A DNA stretch of 64,000 nucleotides, from the NCBI RefSeq assembly GCF_965638725.1, contig NC_134982.1, forward strand, positions 45,555,182-45,619,181, in the 5' to 3' direction. The notes under the pieces are model-generated. The model was given only the letters and a program-made list of their open reading frames with translations, ran no database searches and was not told the origin of the DNA. Position 1 is the stretch's first letter. The number at the start of each line of letters is the position of its first letter. Shown piece after piece: positions 1 through 12,789 of the stretch. Position numbers and translations under genes: made by a program. The stretch is from Aptenodytes patagonicus (taxonomy: Eukaryota > Chordata > Aves > Sphenisciformes > Spheniscidae).

Positions 1-16
1 AGAGCTGAAATCCTAC

Positions 17-217
17 CTGTATTTCCCTTTTCATCTTCTCGGATGTGTAATTCTTTCACAGAGGTCTCCAACTCCAATAAATCTCGAAGTTCTTCCTTGT
101 AAACCTCTATATAAGATACTTTCACATGGAAGTCAATGTTACAGTTTTCAGAAATATGCTGAAATAATTCCTGAATAGCCCGTGGAATTATACCCTTTTC
201 ATTCTCTGCAACGGATG
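17..217 (-). CDS. KIF27: KIF27 second coding exon
   Basis: 201 bases. The acceptor TTTTAG is at 223-218 and the donor GTAGGA at 16-11. It enters and leaves in phase 1. It encodes [19 protein letters not shown]... to ...IREDEKGNT, a clear kinesin-27 motor segment. Confidence 0.9.
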
Positions 218-2585
218 CTAAAATGTAAGCAAAGATGTCACAGAAGCTTGCAGTCATTCTGCCACATCAATTACAAAGACTGAAGATTGAGAGAAGTCTG
301 TGAGATTTGCTACTCAATATACTAAGGAATCTGAAGAGCTCAGTGTTCCCAAGGATTTTTGTAAATATTTGTTTTTCTGGGGTTCAGAATATTTGTTTCC
401 ATTAATAGGATTCAAAGTTAAGTTCTAAATTACGTAATGTTATAGTCGCAGAAGTTATGAAAAATACGGAGTCTACTTTAAATCTATACTGCTCAGACTA
501 TAGATTTCTTTATTCCTACTCATGGTTGGCAACAACATTGCAAGGGTTTGAGAAACTATAAATTCCACCTAAATACAGTAAAGACCATTAGTAACTTGGT
601 GAGACAAGATTTATGACCAACATTTACAGTAATTTCCTACTTTTTCAAAGTAGGTATGGAACACTAATGCCAAACTCTGTTTTTATTTTTTTTTACTATT
701 CAGCCTAGGACAATGCTTCCATAAATAATTTGTGTTCTTTATTCAACAATATGGAAACTAACTGTTTGTCCATGAGAGGATACCAAGAATCTTTTTTACC
801 AAAAAAATAAAGGGTTGCTCACATCTAACCATAAATTTAGTAAATATACGTATAAAACCAAAACTGCTGAGCTACGAACAGTCTTAGATTGTGACATCCA
901 CTACCTAAAGCATTTGGCTGGCAATGGTACTTACAAAAACATTAAATAACTACTACTAGAGGAAAGGCAAGTGAAGTTATAACAGTAAGCAGAATTAAGA
1001 GGCCAATTGTATGAGGTTCAACAAGGCCAAGTGCCAGGTCCTGCACTTCGGCCACAACAACCCCATGCAGCGCTACAGGCTTGGGGAAGAGTGGCTGGAA
1101 AGCTGCCTGTCAGAAAAGGACCCGGGGGTGCTGGTTGACAGCCAGCTGAACATGAGCCGGCAGTGTGCCCAGGCGGCCAAGAAGGCCAATGGCATCCTGG
1201 CTTGTATCAGAAATAGTGTGGCCAGCAGGAGTAGGGAAATGGTCGTCCCCCTGTACTCGGCACTGGTGAGGCCGCACCTCGAATACCGTGTTCAGTTTTG
1301 GGCCCCTCACTACAAGAAGGACATTGAGGTGCTGGAGCATGTCCAGAGAAGGGCAACGAGGCTGGTGAGGGGTCTGGAGAACAAGTCTTATGAGGAGCGG
1401 CTGAGGGAACTGGGGTTGTTTAGCCTGGAGAAAAGGAGGCTGAGGGGAGACCTCATCGCCTCTACAACTACCTGACAGGAGGTTGTAGCGAGGTGGGTGT
1501 TGGTCTCTTCTCCCCAGTAACTAGCGATAGGACGAGAGGAAATGGCCTCAAGTTGTGCCAGGGGAGGTTTAGATTGGATGTGAGGAAAAATGTCTTTACT
1601 GAAAGAGTGGTTAAACATTGGAACAGGCTGCCCAGGGAAGTGGTTGAGTAAATCCCTGGAGGTATTTAAAAGACGTGTAGATGTGGCACTTAGGGACATG
1701 GTTTAGTGGTGGACTGGGCAGTGCCAGGTTAACAGTTGGACTCAATGATCTTAAGGGCCTTTTCCAACCTAAATTATTCTGTGTTTCTATGATTCTAAAT
1801 AAAAGGAAAATTTTAATACCTACCAAGAGGTTTAGAATAATCTATTTATATCCATTTGGAAGACTTAAATTGTAAATTTCTATGATGTCATATAAATGTC
1901 TCAAAAAAAAAGCGAAGAGTGAGCAAGCAAACAATTAATTGCCTAATGCAGACATTTGCAAGGTAAGATAAATGTAGCAAGAATCTCCAAAACACTGCAT
2001 TTCAGGAAGAAATTCTAGTTTAAGTTGCATGTTAAAACGGGGAACGAGAAAGAGCACTTTATAAATTGTTTTCTTCTTAAGATATTTTTAGCATAGCCTA
2101 ATTTGTGGAGAATTTGTTTTTAGAACAGTTTAATTACTACAAAAACTTTGGAAGCATTTTTTTTACTGTACCTTTTTTCATTAGCCCTTAAGAATTCTGC
2201 AGCATCATCTGCTATGTATTAAATATTTAACTTGCACAAATACATTGTTCACCAGTTTAAAAAACCCCCAAACTTTCTACAACTTACCAATGTGGCCACC
2301 TCCAATGGTGTAAGTCTTCCCAGAACCTGTCTGTCCGTATGCAAACACTGTAGCATTGTATCCCTCAGTCAAAGACACTAGAAGCGGCTTAATGCAAACA
2401 GTATAAACTTCTTCTTGGGTTGAGTTTTTGCCAAATACAAAATCAAAAGTGAAGACACGGTCTTTCCCAATGATAATTTGTTTTGTATTTGGGACTAATC
2501 TCACACACACTTGGTGGTTATGAAGTATTTCTTTGGAAAGCAGAGGTCTGATTCGAACTGCAACTTTAACTGGGATCTCCTCCAT
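17..2585 (-). CDS. KIF27: KIF27, kinesin family member 27 (5' part; first two coding exons)
   Basis: A plus-end-directed kinesin-4 family motor related to Costal2/KIF7, linked to cilia and Hedgehog biology. Only the N-terminal 166 codons of the motor domain are in the window; the gene continues beyond base 1. The coding exons seen are 2288-2585 and 17-217, joined in phase 1 through H-I-A. The first exon encodes [15 protein letters not shown] and the P-loop GQTGSGKT at residues 84-91. The second carries [20 protein letters not shown], the conserved strand and helix that follow the P-loop in kinesin motors. I chose the ATG at 2583-2585 because MEEIPVKV is the family N-terminus; an in-frame ATG 12 bases upstream would add MESG. 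The 5'UTR exon and promoter are probably in the 4.2-4.75 kb CpG island. Family assignment is by recognition and is strong. Confidence 0.93.
1003..1800 (+). mobile_element. CR1 LINE 3' fragment in KIF27 intron
   Basis: A 5'-truncated CR1 whose open part encodes the C-terminal reverse-transcriptase tail ([14 protein letters not shown] ... [15 protein letters not shown]). It is followed by the usual CR1 3' end, with CTTTTCCAACCT and terminal TTCTATGATTCT repeats near 1787-1797. It lies antisense to KIF27, in the intron between the two exons. The frame breaks after about 1475, so it is dead. Confidence 0.92.
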
Positions 2586-2676
2586 GCCAGACTCCATCCC
2601 TGTGCTCCCCACTCAGTATTCACATAGTCAACAAGAAATCTGTTACCACTCCTGTGTCCACCTCATTCACAGCTGT
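2288..2676 (-). CDS. KIF27: KIF27 first coding exon (CDS 2288-2585, with 5'UTR to 2676)
   Basis: The acceptor is a T-rich tract ending GATTGCAG at 2684-2677. The donor GTAAGT is at 2287-2282. The exon holds 298 coding bases, ending in phase 1 after ...GGGHI. Bases 2586-2676 are 5'UTR, so an untranslated exon must lie further right. Confidence 0.88.
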
Positions 2677-4200
2677 CTGCAATCAAGAAAAAAAGTTTTC
2701 CATGTTATGTAATAAATACAAATTAATCTTCTGCTGAAGTAAGAAAGTTGACGTTTCCTAAAGAATATATAAGCACCATTACACTCTTGAAAAGTACCTG
2801 ACATAAAAGTAGCTATATTAATAACTGTTAAATCAATTCATAACTTAATTTTGCCTCTATTAATTTCCAAGCTAGCAGACTTAAGTCTGAGAGTTGCTTG
2901 ATTTTCTATTTGAACATAACACGGACATATGAAGCAACAACATTGTAAGAGCTCGCTAATAAACACTGTTGATAAACCACATGCTTACAATGAATCCTCC
3001 CATTTTCCTATTCCTGCATTCATGCTGCATAGGCAACATAAATCAGTCAAACAAAGCTTTTTTCTCCAAAACTTCTATGTATATACACACACACACATTT
3101 TAAAACCCTCTTCCACTTAAGAAGCGCCAGGCATTGTAACTTGACAAGCACAGAGAAAGCAGTTGTGTTGCCTACAAAGGAGGTGTGATTTTAAAGGTAT
3201 CTAATTACTACACATAAACCATTCCTCTGATTTTAATCTGCATGTTTAAGCACATATGTAATTATTTTTATTAATTACATATTTTAGCAACCATTGTTCC
3301 TCATACTGCTCCCTGCCTGTTCATTCTTACAACATAAGCACTGCACAGTAGCACAACCATAAATATCAAGGAATAGCCTCTCTTTACAGCTGTCTTTCAT
3401 GAACATTCAAAAATCCTCAGAGCTACCAAATGCTGCTGGATCCCAAACTTTTTTTTTTTTTTTGCTAATTCTAAGAATCTTTGCAGCGCAAGGGAACATT
3501 TGCTGAACTTCCTGCTTGCTAAACTCTCACACATACAGCATTAAGAAAGCTGTATTACCAAACTGGCAGAACTCATCAGCTAAGCCCCCAAAATTCAAGT
3601 TTGTTGAAAACAAACAGCTTTAAACAGTTGTCTTGTGGTTGCAAAGAGAAGAGGTTTTGCATTTCATTTTATTCCTTTTAGTTTGAGAACTTGGCCATCC
3701 AGAGTTGAGAAACTATCCGAAGTTGAAAAAAGACAAGACCTGTGTTATTAACCGAGCAGAAGTAAAACAAATAAGCAAAGCACGAGCCTGAAATCAGACT
3801 CGTATCATAAAGGACATGGCAATCAGAAACAACTATATAAACTTACTAACTACAGATTCAAAACACATTTTTATCGATTTCTGTTTTTATTTATCCAGGT
3901 ACATTATTTTTATCCCCTAGCACATACTGCTTTGAAGTGCTGACATTCCACCTTCCCTTTTAAAATTATATTTAAAAAAAAAAATTAAGCCAAGTCACAG
4001 GGGGGGGAAGAGAGGGAAATCCTATTCACTATTTCGTAAAAGAACGTGTGAATAATAAATAGGTGTATGCCAAAGCCACAGAAATACTCTGCTGTCGATA
4101 CATCGTGTGCGCTCGGCCGCCAGAAAGCAGGAGCAAATACGCTGGCAGCCGTTTGCCCGCAGGGGTGTTTTAAGAGCGGGCCGATACATTTTCCACGTTT
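2677..4200. other. KIF27 5' intron / leader region
   Basis: AT-rich sequence with A/T homopolymers and a short CA run near 3086. I see no exon with coding content. An untranslated KIF27 exon would be expected to splice across this stretch from the CpG island on the right. Confidence 0.5.
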
Positions 4201-4229
4201 GCCGTGTCTCGAAATGCACTTTTCATGCC

Positions 4230-4755
4230 AAACCTGAGAGGAACCGGGAACGGGATCACGCCTAGTTCTTGGGAGCCGCCCGGGGCCGCTGAATCCAGGC
4301 GCCCGGGCTGCGGAGCCCCGCTACGGCTCCGGCGCGGCCCGCCGTCCCACCAGGCCGTCCCCCAGCTCCCGCGCCGCCGGCCGCTGCCGCCGGGCCCGGG
4401 CGCGGCCAGGAAGGAGGCAGGCCGCGGCGGAGCCAGCCGGGGCGGCGGCGACCGGTCTCTCCCCGTTGTTTACGGCGCCTCGCTAGGCAACGGCGGCAAC
4501 GTCCGGCGGCGGCACCCGCGGCAGAGCGGCGCCCCCTCGCGCCCCGCCGCCCACAGCGCCCCCGGGCGGCGGGAGGAGGGCGAAGGGGCGGGGCGGCAAG
4601 CAGGGACACGCCCCCGGGGGATGGAGGCCCCCCCCCCCCCCCGGGGGATGGAGCCCACACACCCCTCCCCGCCCCCGGGGGCTGACGCCGGCGTCCGCTG
4701 ACGCTCTGCCCCCTCCGATGAAAACGGAGCTGACTCCGTGCCACTTACGTCACTG
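4230..4755 (-). promoter_or_regulatory. KIF27: CpG island, probable KIF27 promoter
   Basis: An abrupt GC- and CpG-rich block between AT-rich flanks, with GC boxes (for example GGGGCGGGGCGG near 4584) and a C-run near 4630. It lies upstream of the KIF27 first coding exon and just downstream of the QNG1 3' end, so KIF27 is the likely client. At its right edge TTACGTCA (4745-4752) reads TGACGTAA on the minus strand, a CREB/ATF-type site. The transcription start is not resolved. Confidence 0.7.
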
Positions 4756-5221
4756 CACTGTTTATTTAATGAATGCAATAGCGCCGCTCTCGTCGGGCGT
4801 TTGCTGAGCGCCATCAGAACGGACCATCTCAGCGCAGGTGCGACAAGGCACTTGCAGGCATGGTACACCTGCCCGGAGGGCTACGATACACAGCGATAGG
4901 TCCGTACGCATATATCGGTGTGCAAATACACATACGTACACAAATACGTAAATACTGTACGTAAATACAATACAAAGCAGGAGTAATAAACCCTGAATTA
5001 ACACGGGTTGTCCGGCAAAGTTTACACGATTAATTCCAGTCATGGCAAGTGAAAGATTCAGAGGAAAAAAGAAAAAGAAAAAAAAAGAGTTGTTACTACA
5101 TCACCTGAAAACGAGCATTTGATTTAACCAGTTCCAAATTAGCCTATGACAAACCACCGTATGAGAAGAGTAACTGCAATTCAAAAGATAACGCATCAAC
5201 ACCACAGCTATCAGACGGGAC
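4745..5221 (-). terminator. QNG1: QNG1 3'UTR and poly(A) signal
   Basis: Downstream of the QNG1 stop, the only canonical AATAAA I found on the minus strand is at 4766-4761. Cleavage would therefore fall at the edge of the KIF27 CpG island. The UTR is AT-rich with no other landmark. Confidence 0.6.
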
Positions 5222-5454
5222 CTAGTAATATATACACCGTACTCGGTGAAACGGAGTATCTTTCATCTCTTCCCTATGATCCCTGGCATAGTCCCAAAGA
5301 TGATAATCGAGTAAAACTGCATTGATCTTTTCACGCATGTCTTGACCCTTCTTCTCATAGAGCTCCAGCAGGTGCTTACAAATCAACGCACAACACCAAA
5401 TAGAACAGCCACGGATCTCCACCTCCTCTTTATCTCCAGACTGGAAAATTGTTC
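5222..5454 (-). CDS. QNG1: QNG1 exon 4 (terminal)
   Basis: The acceptor TGTCTCTTGTAG ends at 5455. Encodes [15 protein letters not shown]... to ...RCIYY, then TAG at 5224-5222. Confidence 0.94.
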
Positions 5455-8400
5455 CTACAAGAGACAGCAATCCAATTACACTCAAGAGACAGAAGCCCCA
5501 GGATGGCCTGAATTTGCCTCCCCCCCCCCAACATTTATTCTATTATAGGACTGCAGTTTTCATGACTTACACTACAACTGCCAACAACGTGACTATACAT
5601 TTTCTAATGATTGCTTTAATTTTACCATATGCACTTGTAAGTTTACCTCCCATTCAATTAAAACAACATCCTGTATTCTAAGAGTGCAGTTTAAGAGAAG
5701 AACAGGTGTTTGGGTTATACTGCACGTTACACGACTATTTCTTTGCTAGCGGAGACAAAAAGTATAGTCAAACATAATTCCGAGACAGTGTATTTCCTGC
5801 CAGGATAACTCAAAGATTTAAAAGTTAAAAAACACAAAACAAGAAACACCAAGCCCAAAACCTATATATATATGTAAAAATAGAAAGCAACCCATTTGTT
5901 TGAATGGCTTGGATGGGAATGTCCTTATTAGGATTCATGGAAAAAATTCATGGAAAAAATTGTCTACATGATCTATTTAATATATATGCCTGCATCTCTC
6001 TCTCTAAATATATATATGGCCATTCTACTAAGATCCATGGATGACTGCATTGATCTGTTTATCTTGCTGTGTAATTTTAAAATAGCATAATAGCAGTCCT
6101 ACCTCTAAATACAGTCATTTTAGAGTAGAAGAGGGACTGGTTTATGTTTTTATTCACTGAAGTTCATATTTAGTAAGTACTGGAAGATGGAACCATGCTT
6201 AAAAATGAGACTCTAGTCTTACGCAATTAACTTCATTTAAGGCAATCTTTTTTTTTTAATGGCTGCTTATAATATTACCTTGCTTGCCACTAGCAGTTCA
6301 GTACAGACGAAGAGGAATCCCCATGCTTTTACATCATCTTTGAACTAATGAAGAAATCATTGCTTCTTTTATCTAAACCTCAAAAATCACCACTAGACTC
6401 ATGCTGAAAAGTGTTTTTGGCAACAGCAGCCCTTCAGAAACTCAGAGATCAACTGGCCTAGAGACTCTAATCCTTCCCTTATCAATGTTTAATCCAAGGA
6501 ACAGTTAGGTCTTTATAAAAACATAACCTTAAGATCTCATTCAAGATCACTGTTAGAGAACAAGTTCCTTCCTATTACCTCATCACTACATAAGAAGCCT
6601 TTGTTCCCTGGAGCAAAAAACCCCACAGATAACCCTTACGTCTACAATGTCGAGAGGTAAGATGACTTGATATTAATAAGGGAGGAACAAACCTTCACGT
6701 AGTTTCTTCATTAATTCTTCAGAATACTTCATTGCTTTTAAGTGAACAAGAACTTGAGGAATTCTGTAGTCTGCAAATATAGTCAGACTAGAAATGTCAT
6801 CAAAAGAGCCATCTCCTTTGCCTTCTAATACACTCCATGTATCAGCCACAAGTATTTGTGCCCGTTTGTAGAATGACACCTTTTTTTTCTGATGAAAGAA
6901 ATTTACGAATTATTTAAGTGCCTGAAACATCAATAAATACAGCAAATGACATGTACAGAGAGAGACGTAAACTATCATTTGCTTACGCAAACATTAGTTA
7001 ACTAAAACACCTTAAAATCTAAACAATACCCAACCACAAACAAGCATCATATGGAATGCTCATAAATAAGTGGAAATAAAAGAAAAACATTGTAGAAGTC
7101 ACTGCAGTGGATTAAAAATTGCTTAGATTCCGCTTGGATCTCAGAACACATTAATGCTGGTTTACTTCCACTTGGCAAACACTGCAGTTGGAGTCCAGCA
7201 AACATTAATTCTTTCAGAAACCCTAGAGTTCATCCAACATTTTGTTTCGAGAAGTGTAAAAGGCATGTACCAGATTAGACAATTAAGACATTTCATTAAT
7301 CAATTTATCCATAATGTTAAGGAAATAAAATTCTAGTGAAAACTTTCATGAATGCTCCTGGGTCATCTGGTGTATCTTGCTAGTTAAAGAGGAGAGATGA
7401 AATTTAACTCCAGGAGAAGGTCTATTCACAAATACAAGGCTTTCTTAGATGCTACGCATGGTTCTATTTTTGTCATAAACATTTTTGCTGGTGCTAATCC
7501 TGCAAAGTTTTACATGCTTTTATGACTACTCACAAGGGGAAAAACTAAAGATATGCTACAATCAGTATGCTGTTGAGGTTTTCACTCTATGATGAGCACA
7601 ATATGTGAATGTAAATCCACATCTTTAAGAAAAGAGGTATTAGTGGGCTATGGTTTTTTCCTCCTTTATAGCTAGACAAGATTTTCGACTTTTGACATGT
7701 GCTAAACAACAACATGTAACTGGAATGGTTAATCTGAAATACAAGTAGGTGGGGATTCGACTTATTTCCAGTTTTATTCTGCCACCCTTCATATCACCAC
7801 AATTTACAAATGACATTTTTTAAGCTAGTTTAATTTTACTTTCTTGCCAAGATGCTTTGCTCTCAGGAATAGTAGCATATTTTTTGTCATTAAATGCTAT
7901 TCTCCAAAAAAACACTGAGAACAAGATGTCCAACTACATTTCACAGAATAACTTCTGGAAACACCCTGAAAACTCCTTCTTTCCCTGTGCTTCATTCTTT
8001 ACTTGACATAGATGCACAAACTTACTTCTAGAGAACATACATGATTTTGTACGTTAAATCATAAAACGCAACTTGAAACATCACAACAGGAAGTAAATAA
8101 TTAATAGACCAAATCCCATCATAGCTCCTAGTGCCCCAAAGCTAACAGAAACCAAGGACATCATTCTTTTATAGCATTCAGATTTTTCCAGTATAGTAGA
8201 GAACCGATCGTCTCCAGCACCACACCATTTTGCAAGAGCAGAGGAAGGGAGAATTAAAATGGAACTTTTCATTTCATGCTGCAATTTAATTTGGAAGAAA
8301 AACACTGTCGGGGACTTGTTATTGAGCAGATGAATTTATAATTTCATTGTTTCAATTATTGTTAATTTTTATGCTGCACAGAGCTTCTGAAGTTTATGTA

Positions 8401-11400
8401 AAATTCTCAATATGAAAAAGACTATTAAGCATTTCTAGTAAATTTCCCCCGCACTTCTTTTCAACAGAAAGCAAGGAAAGCATTAGGCAGATGATATTAT
8501 CTCTCAAAAACAGTATCATTTGTCCAAAAATGGAACATTTTACCAGATGGCAATACAACCACGCTTCTTTTTTTTCCTGCAACACCCTCACTTTCCAGGA
8601 AAAGCTACCACATACAGGGACAGTTGTGTCTCCTCGCCACTACAATGAGCCATTATCAAGAGACATAACTAATTATGACCTACTGATATTAAAAGAAAGA
8701 TGGTGCATTGTGTTGGCAAAGAGCAAAATGTGATAGCACAGCTAGTAAAAAAAGCAAGAAATAGGAGGATCGTGAGAATTTTACAACCTTGGTCCCAGGT
8801 GATGGGAAATAAAAGATAAATACACACAACGCCAATGACTGGAAGCTCGGAAAGGACTCCACTGTGCCTATGGCAGGACATGAAAAACCTGATATGCGAG
8901 TATAACATAGTCCAGTATTTAAACTTTTGTCAGGATTCAAATTCAGCACGGCATCTAAAATATGAACTATCCACCCAAGGACAAAAAGGTTGTGGGGATT
9001 TTGGTTTGCAATTCACTTTTCAGAAGCAAAAGAACATTGGCAACTTCTATAATTACAGTCAGTAATGTGTAATTATGAAAAAATATTTTACGTATGTGTT
9101 TAGAAAAACATACAGCCAAAGAATTGTGTTAATTTTAGAAGTTCCCCTAGAAGGTCAGAACATAGGAGAGCTGTAGTAGTCTGTGATAGTATGATTCTAG
9201 TGCAGAATTTATTTTATAATCATATATATTTCTATTATGGAGAGCTACTGAAAAACACTGGTTTGCTACTAGATATCTCACCATCTTTTCAGTTCCCTCC
9301 TAATCCTTTATTGAAGGCAAAGTCTTACCTGTGAGAGCTCAACCTGCTGCGATACAAATGGTGTTGATATTGTGATCCATGTCACCTTGCATTAGGTGCT
9401 AACACTGATTTTTTTTTTTTTTTAATTAAAAACAAGTAGGGTGTAAACTTGGTCTACATTATTTCACCCACCTTCAAAATACACATCCTGCTTAGTGAAA
9501 GCAGAAAAACAACTTCCACATTCATGCAACAGGCTTTACTACTATGTCAGTGCTTACGGTCTGGGATCATTTTTGGAACATCTTTTCATTCTGTAGTCTG
9601 CTGCTGCTTTTAAGGAGGCTTGCTTTATAAAGCACTCAGCATCATCTCATGAAAGACATTACGTCAATGAATACAGTCACTATAAAGATAAGAAAATACT
9701 CTATTTATCACTTTACTTGGAAAATATTCCCTTTTTGATCACAAAAGTCATTAAAAAATTACTTTTATGTAAAAAATCCCAATAAATTAAATGAGTAGCT
9801 TCCAAGATTAGTTAGAAAGAACCTCTGATTTTTCATGTAAACTTATCTTACTTCATAGCAGGAGACAAAGGAAAATAAAAACATGCCACTTACTGAAGAG
9901 CAGATTTAAGTGATAAATGCAATAGGTTCAAAGCTCCAGTGAGTGGTGTTCCAGGGAGTTACCTTGAAAAGACTGCACAGACCATCAGTACAGGCTGCAC
10001 TGCCACTAGAATAAAGTCTTTTGGACACAACGATGTAACAGCTGACTACTACTGCAGATGGAACTGAGCACAGGAGCAGCTACATATGTCACTGATAGTA
10101 AATAAGGATCATGCCTGTATAGGCAAAACCAGAAACACAGGAAATACCAGATAGTCTCTGTTTACTTCCCATCAGTTTCTTTCAGGAAAATGGCTTCAAA
10201 CAGCTTCAGTATACTGTCAACCCTACCAAACGTATGGATTAATTCTGGCCTGTACTCATTTGTGCAATGCCTGTTGAATCAACAACAGCTATAGTGTGGA
10301 ATCCCAGAAGTTGTACACATTTCCACAATTCTACCAGAGTTTCATTTCCTTCATTAGCTGCAGAGATCCTCAAGGTAAAAGGAGAGATGGGGGGGCGGAC
10401 TTGGTAGCGATTCAAGGGAAAAAAAAAAAAAAAAAAAAGAAAAGATTCTGATTTTTCAGGCAGAAATTATCTCAAATATCACGCATTTGTAAGGAGTACA
10501 AAGGAGTCGTGATCTAATTGGAGCTTGGAGCATATCAAAATAAATTACAACAAAGTGATGAAGACAGAGACAGTATATGAAAAAAATGTCTCTCCTCTGG
10601 GGAAAAAGGTGACCCTTGCCATTAGAAATACATTCCTGGCTAGTTAAGGACTTAAGACAATCAAGTTTCTTTTACTGCTAATAAATTGTGTGATTTTGTT
10701 TTCAGATATTAAGACTGATAGAGACAGGAAATCTCAATAATTTTACCCCAGCTTAACAAAAAAGTATACTGTGGTCCAAGAGTATTATTTAAAAAACCTT
10801 CTTCCCTAACTGTATGTCTCATAGCAGTTTACATAATTAAGGTCAACTGCTTTAAAGTCTGGTTTTCCTTTCATTATACAGACCTATATCTTTATTGATT
10901 TGAGGCAAAAATATTAAAATAATAGTAAGTTTTCCTTATTTCCCTTGAATTTTACTTTTGAATACACCGAGTTCCACAGAAACATTTCTGTTCACCATTT
11001 CCTGGATTAAAAGCCCCAACAATTCACAAATATTAGACCAATTCTGAACTGACTATCCTCTCAGAAAAATTTACATAGACAACCTAAGAGCTACCTTTTA
11101 AAGCCACAATCAGTAAGGAGTAAATTCTTATCATAAGAAATTCAACGTAAGAACTAGCTTACCTCAAACACAGCTTCATCTCGGTAAGAAGGAAAATTTT
11201 CCAGTACTAGACGTAGTAGTTTCTGAGCACTTTTCTCACTCATTTTAACACAGGTGAGGAAAGAGCCTCCAAACTTCTCTAACAGAACTGTTCCGCTTTC
11301 ATTCAGCGCCTGATGTCTTTCTTCAATCAAAGGTATGGGCACTTCCGTGTCAGAGCGAAATACGTGCCTGACTTGGTCAAGTGTCATGGTGGCAAAATAC

Positions 11401-12789
11401 GATGCACTGGTAACAGGTATTCCTTCAGAAAAGTAAAAATAAGATGTTTAGGCTATCATAACATATCCTAAGACCTAATGCAGTGGCCTGCTACAGATGA
11501 GAGCATTTATACGGCAAGATCTAAAGAGTCTATCAACTCTTAAAATCAACTGAGTGTTCAGTGACAACCGCATTCAGCTGCTTAAAACTAAATTTGTGTT
11601 TGCGCACAGTGCTTCCTTCTACAGATAAGAATTTCCAACATGCAACTGTGGAACTTTCTTACTTTCTAGTATGTAATTTTTCCCAACTGCTTAGTCTTCA
11701 TCTTTGAGTGTGGTGTTTACATAGCACGCTGGCAAATATAGTTAGTATAGTCACCACCTGTTTTCCCTTAGCTCCTAATAGTTCATCCTCTTTTCCCTTA
11801 GCTCCTAATCACATTGTGCATTTACAAAACGTATCTTAACACAAACCTTCCCTTAATTTACAAACAAATACGTAGAAAATTAATTAAAACTTCCATCTAT
11901 ACCTACAGATTTTTTTCTGATGACAGCAACAAGAGCGAGCGCTGAAATACTGGTTTTGGAGGCATACGGGTTTTCAGACTTACTGGAGCCACTTTGGTAC
12001 TAGATTAGTCCAGAGGATTCTCAGCGTAAGGCTCTTTTTCTCATTTGTCATGGAAATACGCAACTTATCTTAGGAACACACGTGAAATAACAGAAGCCAC
12101 AAACAGCTGACTACCGACAGTCCTTAAAGTCTTTTTAATGGAAAAGAGACAACCCAATTAGAGCCACAAGTTACATATTTGCTGTACAAGGTATTGTTAA
12201 AGCGCTCCCAGTTTCCTCCCCCAGGCTCCACGGGACGGCCTGCACATACAGATTTATCGAAACAGCGAGCGACAGCCTGCAGACACGGTTCCCGTTTCTG
12301 AGGTAGCGCCTGGATTTTATACTCATCGCTCTGTGTCTAACACCGCCCCCTCCCCCCCCCCCCCCCGGCTGCTCAGCGGGGGCCCGCAGGCCGCCCTGCG
12401 AGGCCCGGCCCCCGCCGCCGGCGGGAGCCCCGCTCCCCTGGCGCTCACTAACCGTCGTCAAGGGCCCTGTTGACGGCGGCGCAGAGGGACCAGTAGCCGC
12501 TGTACGTTTTACCCTTGTACTTCACCATGTACTTCTGCTCCTCCTGCTCGGACCAGAAGGAGAAGTTGAGGGTGTCCACCAGGAACACCCAGTCCACCGC
12601 CTCCTCGCTGGCGGCCCGGGGGTTCAGCTCGTGGAGGCTCTTCCACCCCGCCAGCCCGAACTCCGCCGCCGAGGCTTTGTCAAACAAACTCTCCGCCACC
12701 CGCCGCGCCCCCTCCTCGTCCACGGAGACATCTTTGCTGTTGCCGGCTATAAACCTGGCGGACTCCAGGGGAGACGGGAACACCTCCAT
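5222..12789 (-). CDS. QNG1: QNG1 (C9orf64), queuosine 5'-phosphate N-glycosylase/hydrolase
   Basis: A queuosine-salvage enzyme (DUF2419 / Q_salvage family). It frees queuine from queuosine 5'-monophosphate, so that tRNA-guanine transglycosylase can reuse the base in tRNA. Coding exons: 12453-12789, 11163-11422, 6693-6888 and 5222-5454 (337+260+196+233 = 1026 bases). They join with compatible phases into 341 codons plus TAG, the length I remember for the human protein. Landmarks in order: [14 protein letters not shown] at the start; ...[18 protein letters not shown] across junction 1; [19 protein letters not shown] in exon 3; [10 protein letters not shown] and the C-terminal [15 protein letters not shown]...FHRVRCIYY in exon 4. 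The ATG at 12787-12789 begins the family N-terminus. No frame damage is seen. Confidence 0.95.
6693..6888 (-). CDS. QNG1: QNG1 exon 3
   Basis: The acceptor TTTCATCAG ends at 6889, and the exon opens with eight A's (KKKVSFYKR...). The donor GTTTGT starts at 6692. 196 bases, leaving in phase 1. A second AG lies nine bases downstream, at the end of the A-run. Confidence 0.92.
6889..11162 (-). other. QNG1 intron 2
   Basis: About 4.3 kb of AT-rich intron with A/T homopolymers (about 9411-9423 and 10420-10438). I recognise no nested gene, RNA or clear transposon here. The short open frames show no family signature. Confidence 0.6.
11163..11422 (-). CDS. QNG1: QNG1 exon 2
   Basis: The acceptor TTTTCTGAAG ends at 11423 and the donor GTAAGC starts at 11162. 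Encodes [16 protein letters not shown]... to ...[10 protein letters not shown]. 260 bases, leaving in phase 0. Confidence 0.93.

Noticed and set aside
2586-2612. N-terminal extension of KIF27 starting MGST
   Set aside because: The codon at 2612-2610 is GTG. The family start MEEIPV lies downstream, and a stop (TGA) sits just upstream of the GTG in the same frame.
4204-4868. Overlapping frames on both strands in the 4.2-4.8 kb island
   Set aside because: Same GC effect; no family signature.
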